Positions 35,054 to 40,558 of a stretch of DNA of 40,558 nucleotides are shown one piece after another. The notes beneath the pieces are model-generated. The model saw only the letters and a list, made by a program, of their open reading frames with translations, was not told the DNA's origin and did not search any database. The translations under genes and the position numbers were made by a program. How positions within the stretch are numbered: the stretch's first letter is position 1; each line of letters starts with the position of its first letter. This DNA comes from Lachnospiraceae bacterium UBA1712 (GTDB lineage Bacteria; Bacillota; Clostridia; Lachnospirales; Lachnospiraceae), in contig DCJA01000041.1 in NCBI GenBank assembly GCA_002317175.1, forward strand, positions 30,264 through 70,821. The letters are read 5' to 3'.

Positions 35054-35215
35054 ATCGTTTCTCCTCTCTCTTCTATTTTCTTAATGCGTTAATAATTGGG
35101 GATTAGTAACACAAATCTTTAATTCAATAATAGTATTTTCGTTTTTTCATTTCTCTCAATTTGAGATTGTTTCACTGTCAAAATTGGACATTTTGTGGTT
35201 TACTATTTCAACGAA
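35054..35215 (-). promoter_or_regulatory. Upstream region of the GH43/symporter operon with a palindromic candidate operator
   Basis: Minus strand: TTGACA occurs at about 35175, and a TTGAGA/TACTAT pair with an 18-nt gap follows. TCTCAA-T-TTGAGA (35154-35166) is a perfect 6+1+6 palindrome overlapping the latter -35, a good place for a repressor or activator site. The exact promoter is uncertain. No gene seen. Confidence 0.4.
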
Positions 35216-35247
35216 AAAAGAGCTATGACCTAAGTCATAACTCTTTT
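35216..35247 (-). terminator. Strong terminator downstream of the NUDIX gene
   Basis: A 14-bp stem (AAAAGAGTTATGAC with GTCATAGCTCTTTT, one G-U) with a four-base loop is followed on the minus strand by T6. It separates the small-gene cluster from the GH43 operon. Confidence 0.88.
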
Positions 35248-35342
35248 CCATCATTTTTTATATTAATAATTTCACTCAAAATGTGCCTTCATTGGATTAC
35301 CCTCTGAATATACGCCTCCATCCCCATGCGTATTTAACAAAA
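35248..35342 (-). other. Spacer with a possible coding remnant
   Basis: Between the NUDIX stop codon and the terminator, one minus-strand frame reads NTHGDGGVYSEGNPMKAHFE before a stop at 35272-35274, preceded in another frame by LVTLDFVKYA. This looks like the frameshifted tail of a lost gene, but it is short and I cannot identify it. Confidence 0.25.
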
Positions 35343-35780
35343 TCAAGGGTAACTAATCTTATCCCCCCAAGATAAAACCTCTTCCCAAAATCCATCAACT
35401 TCTAACAACCCATATCTCCACATAACGGCTCTATCTTTTTCTGATAGTTCTTTTAATTCCATCCATAGCACATCCTTTATGGCTTGCTCATCTATTGGTT
35501 CCTCAGGGTCATACCCTATGATTGCATTTTGCTCGTCTGGAACTTCAACCAAAAAAGAATGTTCTGTTCTTCCACGACTATATATTTCTGCCAGTTTCTT
35601 GACAATTACTCCGTCAAGTCCACATTCTTCTTTTAGTTCTCTTATAGCTGTCTGCTCGGGAGTTTCACCTTCTTCTATTCCTCCACCAGGAATAGAGTAA
35701 AAAGTTCTGCCCTCGTAACACAGTTTTTCCATAAGGATTTTCTTGTCTCTTATAACAAATACAACGCTTCTATTTCTCAT
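35343..35780 (-). CDS. NUDIX hydrolase
   Basis: 145 residues from the ATG giving MRNRSVVFVIRDKK, chosen because AGGGG lies five bases upstream; the same frame is open for another 85 codons, but these look unlike NUDIX sequence. The NUDIX box is complete: GGGIEEGETPEQTAIRELKE followed by ECGL (GX5EX7REUXEEXGU). Members hydrolyse nucleoside diphosphates linked to another moiety; the exact substrate is unknown. It is the last gene of the small-gene cluster and is followed by a strong terminator. Confidence 0.88.
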   Translation of the reverse strand: MRNRSVVFVIRDKKILMEKLCYEGRTFYSIPGGGIEEGETPEQTAIRELKEECGLDGVIVKKLAEIYSRGRTEHSFLVEVPDEQNAIIGYDPEEPIDEQAIKDVLWMELKELSEKDRAVMWRYGLLEVDGFWEEVLSWGDKISYP

Positions 35781-35892
35781 AGCAACCCCTCTCATACCTC
35801 CCTTGCACAATCGCTTGCTATTCCATTGTTCCTTAGTCATAACATTTGTATGTCCAACTCTCACTTCATTAAGTAACGGAACCGGAACATCA

Positions 35893-36138
35893 TCACAAGT
35901 ATGATGATAAGTAAACCCCAATCCTACTTCTAATCCCCTCACCCATGCATTCATTAAAAAGTTTACAGAGAAGAGTGAATACTTCTGAAGTATTGATTCC
36001 AAAACTACCAACATCAAATTCCGGACAGAGTTCACCTTGTTTATTACTTAGCCAATAGTTACCTGGAAGTTCATTGACAGAAACTACTATATCGTAATCC
36101 GGATTAGTTGAATTAAATTTTTCCACTAAAGAATTCAT
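35893..36138 (-). CDS. Hypothetical small protein, possibly truncated by a frameshift
   Basis: 81 residues. AAGGTGG lies four bases before the ATG, a reasonable ribosome binding site. I recognise no family. After residue about 66 (LFNECMG) the reading frame changes character and soon ends, whereas the neighbouring frame continues openly as GLEVGLGFTYHHTCDDVP and on to the NUDIX start. A one-base frameshift in an originally longer protein (about 115-120 residues) is therefore possible. It lies between a truncated GNAT fragment and the NUDIX gene. Confidence 0.45.
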   Translation of the reverse strand: MNSLVEKFNSTNPDYDIVVSVNELPGNYWLSNKQGELCPEFDVGSFGINTSEVFTLLCKLFNECMGEGIRSRIGVYLSSYL

Positions 36139-36173
36139 ATTACCACCTTCGTTGCAGATAATAACTTTTTTCT

Positions 36174-36308
36174 CTAATAAACTTCGTTATTTTCGTTTGC
36201 TTCAAAACAAATACAGTTTTCCTTCTGTAACAGATTGCAGAATCGTTTTAGACTTATCCCCATATCAGGGAAACAGGATGAGAAAATATCATAGTATACT
36301 TCTTTCAT
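36174..36308 (-). pseudogene. Truncated N-terminal fragment resembling a GNAT acetyltransferase
   Basis: An open frame of 44 codons whose ATG overlaps the stop codon of the cyclase gene (TAATG), with GGAGG six bases upstream. The initiation signals are therefore excellent. The peptide MKEVYYDIFSSCFPDMGISL resembles the first helices of small GNAT proteins, but it stops at TAG before any acetyl-CoA-binding motif. Probably a decayed gene or a short peptide that is still translated. The family assignment is an impression. Confidence 0.45.
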
Positions 36309-36931
36309 TAATTTCCTCCATTCACCGCAAGATTGGAATCTATATCAATTAACAGAGCTCTACATGGAGCACCATCTGCTTGTCCCAGATTAATCGGTGC
36401 TGCATTCAAGAAGTAGACTCCTTCTGTCACATTTTTTAATCTAATGCCTTCCAGCAAAACCACTTCTGATTTTAATAGTTCATAATGCACTGCTGCTGGT
36501 GCATCTATTGGCCCAACTGTCTGAGACTCATTACCCAATAGACAAATATTATTCATAGCAAATACTTTGGCCGCATCTAAAGTAACAAACATATCTCCAC
36601 CAATAAGTATCCTTTTAGCGGCCTCTACATCAACACTTCTAGCCTCTGCTATAATGTCTTCTGCCGAGTTCTTACTGAGTGCTCCCTCTCGGAAAACCAC
36701 ATAACACTTTCCAACAAATTTATCCAGTTTAATGTCATCTATTGTTTTTCCATCCCTATAAAAATGGTATGGCGCATCAACATGAGTCCCATTATGAGCG
36801 CACATAGTAATTCCAGTTAAATTACAAATATCTCCATCATCTATTCTATTAATGATTCGTCTGCTAGGCGGTATATCCCCTGGGAAAACTTCACATGTGA
36901 ATACTTCTTGGGAAATGTCATATATTTTCAT
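36308..36931 (-). CDS. Cyclase-family (kynurenine formamidase-like) metal-dependent hydrolase
   Basis: 207 residues. The family motif HNGTHVDAPYHFYRDG (about 46-61) supplies the His/Asp/His metal ligands, and LLGNESQTVGP and HYELLKSEVVLLEGI are typical later segments. Members include kynurenine formamidase and isatin hydrolase; without a tryptophan-degradation neighbour the substrate is open. An RBS-like AGGGG lies before the ATG. Its stop codon overlaps the start of the truncated GNAT fragment. Confidence 0.88.
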   Translation of the reverse strand: MKIYDISQEVFTCEVFPGDIPPSRRIINRIDDGDICNLTGITMCAHNGTHVDAPYHFYRDGKTIDDIKLDKFVGKCYVVFREGALSKNSAEDIIAEARSVDVEAAKRILIGGDMFVTLDAAKVFAMNNICLLGNESQTVGPIDAPAAVHYELLKSEVVLLEGIRLKNVTEGVYFLNAAPINLGQADGAPCRALLIDIDSNLAVNGGN

Positions 36932-36957
36932 TTCATTAGTCCCCTATAAATTCGAAT

Positions 36958-37518
36958 TTAATGCTTGTCACTTCTCTCAGATTTCACTATCGAATACCGT
37001 GCAACATCAACTATTCCCTGATTGTTTTTTCCAAACTGACGCAAAACGCCTTCAAACTTCATGCCGATTTTCTGCATAACACGACCAGATTTCGGATTAT
37101 TCACGTCATGCCCTGCATAAACACAGTTTGCGCCTACCTCATCGAACAATACTTCAAGCACCTTCATTGATGCTTCAGGCATATAGCCATTGCCCCAGTA
37201 CGCTCTTCCAATAACCCACCCCAGTTCCATACATTCCAGTTCTTCTATTGAACTAACGACAGAAATATTCCCAATTAACTCATGAGTGCTTTTTAACTCT
37301 ATGCCCCACTGATATCGAGACGGAGTCGAATACTGCTGAATACAGTAATTCACGTACCCGCGAGATTCATCCAAGCTTGAGTGCGTAGGCCATGTCAAAT
37401 ATTTAGTAACCTCATCATCAGATGCCCAGTTATTAAATACAGCTTCGGCGTCATCTTCAGTGAAAGGTCGCAATATTAGTCTCTCTGTTACATATTCTTT
37501 TGTCCCTATATGTTTCAT
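36958..37518 (-). CDS. GNAT-family N-acetyltransferase (RimJ/RimL-like)
   Basis: 186 residues. TERLILRPFTEDDAEAVFNNW is the usual opening (quoted in key part TERLILRPF), and WVIGRAYWGNGYMPEAS (about 108-124) is the acetyl-CoA-binding Q/RxxGxG/A-like segment, followed by NPKSGRVMQKIGMKFEG. It transfers acetyl groups to an amine; RimJ/RimL relatives modify ribosomal proteins or small amines. GAGGGG lies eight bases before the ATG. Confidence 0.9.
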   Translation of the reverse strand: MKHIGTKEYVTERLILRPFTEDDAEAVFNNWASDDEVTKYLTWPTHSSLDESRGYVNYCIQQYSTPSRYQWGIELKSTHELIGNISVVSSIEELECMELGWVIGRAYWGNGYMPEASMKVLEVLFDEVGANCVYAGHDVNNPKSGRVMQKIGMKFEGVLRQFGKNNQGIVDVARYSIVKSERSDKH

Positions 37519-37626
37519 AGCTTTATCCCCTCAAATTTGAATTTTGAAAAATGGAATTCTTACTCATTTTTGCCTTTCATAATAATTGCTCCAACCATTC
37601 TTGAAACCGGTACATCTAGTATTGAA
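37519..37626. other. Spacer before the GNAT gene
   Basis: 108 bp with no terminator visible. Immediately before the GNAT ribosome binding site the minus strand reads AAATTCAAATTTGAGGGGA, very similar to AAATTCGAATTTATAGGGGA in front of the cyclase gene (36941-36959). Confidence 0.3.
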
Positions 37627-38160
37627 CTAAAAATGTTTATTAATAAAATCCACCCTTTCCTGGTGATTAGTTGGAGGTGCATAATCCGGTGAATCAACTG
37701 ACCATTCTGAAACAACCTGCACCTCAGTAGTGATAATCATATTATTAGTAATATAAATGTATATCTCTACAGATGCATCACATACTCCTGCTTCCCAGCC
37801 TCGTATATATTTCTTCCCAGCATCGGTTTCATCCTGAATCCAATTCTCTTTCATATATTCAAAAGCCTTCTGGGCAGAATCATTGTCCATAAACATATAA
37901 TAGTTGCATTCATCATAATACAGATCATCGTCTGTCTTTTTTGGTGCATACTCTTTTAATTTATTTCTAATGGTTGATTCATCAGGCCAAATATCTGTAT
38001 CAAAAAAGCCTAAGTATTCGTCCATCACTATCTCAGCTATATCTTTTACAGATAGTTTTGAACCATCTGCAAGAACATCCAATATATAGAAATGCAAAAT
38101 GATATCTTTATCTGTGAAACTTTTTGCCTTAAATGCCTTATAAAGCGGATTATAGGCCAC
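37627..38160 (-). CDS. Hypothetical protein with a possible winged-helix-like N-terminus (may be the 3' part of a frameshifted gene)
   Basis: 177 residues from a GTG start without a clear ribosome binding site. Residues about 15-70 (DKDIILHFYILDVL, VKDIAEIVMDEY, STIRNKLKEY) look like a winged-helix domain, as in regulators that precede a sensor; the remainder is unrecognised. The frame stays open upstream of the GTG as INGKNVFISVDSRDVAYNP, which reads like real protein, and the preceding 62-codon frame ends just inside. The two may be one gene split by a one-base frameshift near 38190-38215. Confidence 0.55.
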   Translation of the reverse strand: MAYNPLYKAFKAKSFTDKDIILHFYILDVLADGSKLSVKDIAEIVMDEYLGFFDTDIWPDESTIRNKLKEYAPKKTDDDLYYDECNYYMFMDNDSAQKAFEYMKENWIQDETDAGKKYIRGWEAGVCDASVEIYIYITNNMIITTEVQVVSEWSVDSPDYAPPTNHQERVDFINKHF

Positions 38161-38338
38161 ATCTCTGCTGTCTACTGATATAAAAACATTCTTTCCATTT
38201 ATCTGACAGTTCTTCTACACTACAGTCCACGGCTTTTGCATTATACGTGAAACTCTCACCGTCAAAATCTACAATTTTAACGTCATATTTTAAATCTAAA
38301 TCATCTAGTCGTAGCATATCTCTTAATTCTGGTATCAT
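38150..38338 (-). CDS. Hypothetical 62-residue protein, possible 5' part of a frameshifted gene
   Basis: The frame starts MIPELRDMLRLDDLDLKYDV and runs to a stop inside the start of the downstream gene, with an 11-bp overlap. GAGGAAA before the ATG is a fair ribosome binding site. The last residues (ECFYISRQQRCGL) look unlike the acidic body, whereas the alternative frame gives plausible sequence that runs into the 177-residue frame. No family recognised. Confidence 0.5.
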   Translation of the reverse strand: MIPELRDMLRLDDLDLKYDVKIVDFDGESFTYNAKAVDCSVEELSDKWKECFYISRQQRCGL

Positions 38339-38353
38339 AACTTTCCTCTTTTC

Positions 38354-38752
38354 TTATCCCTTGATAATTCTTAACACTGTATCAAGTGCTGCCACATCAA
38401 TAGTAACATTATAATATCCTGGATCTATGATAAGTCCCATCTTAACCGGAGCATTTCCATTAATATTCTTTGTTGTCTCTAAAACAGAAACAAAAGTTCC
38501 ATTCATCATCATGAATCCTACTCTGCCAGCCTTCTGATAGAATTCAACAAGACGCTCCTGCGAAGTAAATACTGGATGGTATCCTGTATTATTAGGACCA
38601 GATAATAAGAACACTCTTTGTCCACCATCTTTATGGTCTCCAAATGGAGTAGAATAAAAGACATTAGCATTCCCAAAATCCTTTAAGAATATTTCATCAT
38701 TTATTTCGCCTTTATCATGCTTATCCAAAAGTTCTATAGCCGAACATTCCAT
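38354..38752 (-). CDS. SseB-like domain protein
   Basis: 132 residues. VFYSTPFGD, VFTSQERLVEFYQKAG and a late GLIIDPGYYNVTI follow the layout of SseB N-terminal-type domains (a beta-rich fold in which FTS precedes a helix and NPG-like residues follow). The biochemical role of the family is unknown; such domains often occur in immunity-type small genes. No signal peptide. It lies 15 bp before the 62-residue gene. Confidence 0.6.
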   Translation of the reverse strand: MECSAIELLDKHDKGEINDEIFLKDFGNANVFYSTPFGDHKDGGQRVFLLSGPNNTGYHPVFTSQERLVEFYQKAGRVGFMMMNGTFVSVLETTKNINGNAPVKMGLIIDPGYYNVTIDVAALDTVLRIIKG

Positions 38753-38804
38753 TTTTTCTTTCCCTTCTTGAATTAAAATACTTCATCGATATTTCACTAC
38801 ACAA

Positions 38805-38987
38805 TTAAGAACAATTCATACTAATATTTATGCCTTCATCAACATAATCGTTTTGTCTTATATGATAATTCTTATAAATCTCCTTTAAATCATTCTGATC
38901 AAACTGTTTGAATATTTTGTACAAAGCTTCTAAGCTCATACCTGCAGCGCACATCTCTTCTACAACTCTTTTATCTTTTTCATTCAT
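38805..38987 (-). CDS. Small hypothetical protein
   Basis: 60 residues from the ATG giving MNEKDKRVVEEMC; AAGGA lies about ten bases upstream. Predominantly helical: VVEEMCAAGMSLEALYKIFKQ is followed by DLKEIYKNYHI, which could be a small helical DNA-binding or protein-binding module. No family recognised. It starts eight bases after the stop codon of the startless frame at 38995-39177. Confidence 0.55.
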   Translation of the reverse strand: MNEKDKRVVEEMCAAGMSLEALYKIFKQFDQNDLKEIYKNYHIRQNDYVDEGINISMNCS

Positions 38988-38994
38988 GCTTATT

Positions 38995-39177
38995 TCATCC
39001 TTCAATTATATCTTCTACTATGTCGAAAAGAGATGGTGGGAACAAATAATACTCTTCCAACTCACACATGATTCTATACCATCCCTTTTCAATAGAGATT
39101 ACTTCATATGTTTTTCCCTTCTTGAAAGGCTTGATTACATAGTCTTTAAATCCATTTCCATTATATCGTAATTTTCT
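38995..39177 (-). pseudogene. Startless open frame, remnant or frameshifted small gene
   Basis: A 60-codon minus-strand frame contains plausible protein sequence: YNGNGFKDYVIKPFKKGK, TYEVISIEKGWYRIMCEL and YYLFPPSLFDIVE. It resembles short Firmicute proteins built around a YEVISIEKGWYRI-type beta-barrel. It has no in-frame ATG, GTG or TTG before the conserved part. An ATG overlapping the M48 stop region gives MKNSIKKI in a different frame, so a one-base deletion or insertion near 39165 could have broken it. Confidence 0.45.
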
Positions 39178-39182
39178 TTATA

Positions 39183-40475
39183 CTATTTTTCATTTTTATC
39201 AGCTTCTCTTATAGACTTTATTCTCTGATACATTCCTGGATGATCATACTCAGTAAATTCTATAAATGGATGAGGATATACATTTATTAGTTCATCACTA
39301 CTGAGTGTCTTAAATGTCTTAATAAGCGCTTCTGCATATCCATTTTTAACAGATTCTCTGTCTGCCTCATACTCTTCCCATCTTGATTTGTACATTGAAA
39401 AAATACTTGATACAAACATTACAGGTTTAAGTATGTAACCAAATACTATAAAAATAAGATAATAGTTATTTGATGTAATACCAAATGAATCTCTCACCCA
39501 GCTTGTTAATACAAGAATTATATCTGGCTTAACCATTATAAGAAGCACTATTGCAGCCAAGAGAACTGTTTCAAAATAACTAATAAAGTTAAGAATATTC
39601 TTCTTATGCTTTAAGTGACCAATCTCATGTGATAATACAGCCAATAATTCATCTTCTGCATTTTCATTCATAAAGTTATCAGCTATTCCAAACTCTCTAT
39701 GCCAGAACAACTTAAGCAAGAATGCATTCTTCATGGTTGTTTTTTTAGATTCATTATATACATATATTTTCTTTACTTTTTTCTTCGAACTCTTCTGAAG
39801 CGCATTGATTTTATCTTTTAATTCTCCATCCTCAAGTTCAGTGAAAATATATTGTTTTTTTAACACACCATAAGATATAAACTGTGCAATGGCAAAAAAT
39901 AAAAATACTACTATAAATATACCAAACAGAATCAGAAAACTTCTTAAATAACCAACAGAATAATTATTGGTCCACCTTCCAAGATGTTCCCCTATATATG
40001 TTAATAATTCAAGAAATCCAACAGTTACAATTAGGCCTAAAGCTCCATTAAGTACTTCGTCCTTAACAAACTCTTTTAAATCTTTTTTATTAAGACCATA
40101 TTTCTCCATTAAGCCAAAAGTAATCTCATATGATGAATATATCTCAACAACTGTAGAAATAGCCCATATGAGCATATATGTAACTAAGAAGACCAAATAT
40201 GGATTGTGATTGCACAAATTATCTATTACTGCATAGACTGGTGAAAATATCAATATAACATCCAACACTAAATTTATTGCTTTATATTTGCTTTTTAGTT
40301 TTTTTCTGTCTGCTTCAAAATTAATATATGTCTGATATCTCTCAGGTTCATATACATCAGCTACCTCTTCAGGCAATGGCTTCAATCTATGTTTATCAGA
40401 TACTCTTGTTAATATCATATCGTATAATAAACTTCCTAATGACATTATCAAAATAAATATTCTTGCTGTGAACAT
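39183..40475 (-). CDS. M48-family (Ste24-like) membrane zinc metallopeptidase
   Basis: 430 residues with about seven hydrophobic helices (around 1-20, 66-85, 92-112, 145-162, 176-203, 300-325, 335-362). The zinc site is HEIGH (283-287) with the distal ligand E368 in EEYEADRESVKNG, in the order seen in Ste24/CAAX prenyl protease 1 and HtpX. It is likely to degrade or process membrane proteins with its active site facing the cytoplasm. Compared with HtpX (about 290 residues) it is long, closer to Ste24. First gene at this end of the window. Confidence 0.88.
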   Translation of the reverse strand: MFTARIFILIMSLGSLLYDMILTRVSDKHRLKPLPEEVADVYEPERYQTYINFEADRKKLKSKYKAINLVLDVILIFSPVYAVIDNLCNHNPYLVFLVTYMLIWAISTVVEIYSSYEITFGLMEKYGLNKKDLKEFVKDEVLNGALGLIVTVGFLELLTYIGEHLGRWTNNYSVGYLRSFLILFGIFIVVFLFFAIAQFISYGVLKKQYIFTELEDGELKDKINALQKSSKKKVKKIYVYNESKKTTMKNAFLLKLFWHREFGIADNFMNENAEDELLAVLSHEIGHLKHKKNILNFISYFETVLLAAIVLLIMVKPDIILVLTSWVRDSFGITSNNYYLIFIVFGYILKPVMFVSSIFSMYKSRWEEYEADRESVKNGYAEALIKTFKTLSSDELINVYPHPFIEFTEYDHPGMYQRIKSIREADKNEK

Positions 40476-40558
40476 ATCCCTTCTCCTATATATATTCTAT
40501 CCTACAACTAGAATAATTCATATGCTGTACATTTTAATGGTCAAATTAAATTCTGGTT
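40476..40558. other. Upstream region of the M48 protease gene
   Basis: 83 bp. A GGAGAAGGGA-type ribosome binding site precedes the start; the rest is AT-rich and probably holds part of its promoter. Nothing else seen. Confidence 0.4.

Overview
The window is AT-rich DNA in which every convincing gene lies on the minus strand, so transcription runs from high to low coordinates throughout. Strong GGAGG-type ribosome binding sites, lipobox lipoproteins, Rho-independent terminators, a glycosidase plus GPH-symporter locus and ferredoxin-equipped amine dehydrogenases point to an anaerobic Gram-positive Firmicute. A gut or rumen Lachnospiraceae of the Butyrivibrio/Pseudobutyrivibrio type is my best guess; this is inferred from gene content, not from a marker gene. 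I saw no rRNA, tRNA, CRISPR array, insertion sequence or phage gene.

Layout from left to right. (1) 1-430: a cobalamin riboswitch with its own promoter and terminator, reading leftward into a gene outside the window. (2) 508-8786: a six-gene cell-envelope operon. In transcription order it encodes a DUF6273 lipoprotein, a membrane-anchored cell-wall-binding-repeat/transglutaminase-like protein, a membrane-anchored VanX-like D-Ala-D-Ala dipeptidase with extra domains, a small lipoprotein, an MBOAT O-acyltransferase (AlgI-like) and an SGNH/DHHW acetyltransferase partner (AlgJ/AlgX-like). (3) 8997-11982: glutamine-dependent NAD synthetase and an alpha/beta hydrolase. (4) 12284-24795: the most striking locus. 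It holds a LuxR-type regulator, a P-II protein with an unusual T-loop, a PotABCD-type ABC importer, two ornithine cyclodeaminase/mu-crystallin paralogues, a four-subunit flavin/iron-sulfur amine dehydrogenase of the sarcosine oxidase/opine oxidase/D-hydroxyproline dehydrogenase type, and an iron-dependent alcohol dehydrogenase. Terminator hairpins punctuate it, and two promoter regions share sequence motifs.

(5) 24956-26185: an XRE regulator fused to a degenerate superoxide-reductase-like domain, with two small membrane proteins. (6) 26271-35053: carbohydrate use, comprising a GH32 sucrase, a split ThrE-type exporter, a GH3 glycosidase with its AraC regulator, and a GH43 glycosidase with a GPH symporter. 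(7) 35343-39182: a run of small genes (NUDIX, cyclase, GNAT, SseB-like, unknowns), several of which look truncated or frameshifted. (8) 39183-40475: a multi-membrane-spanning M48 (Ste24-like) protease.

Region 4 reads as one nitrogen-scavenging pathway. A small cationic or amine-containing compound would be imported by the Pot-type transporter and oxidised by the flavoprotein complex to an imine or keto acid. That product would be handled by the cyclodeaminase/ketimine-reductase paralogues, with P-II linking uptake to nitrogen/energy status and the alcohol dehydrogenase disposing of an aldehyde or of reducing power. The substrate cannot be read from the sequence.
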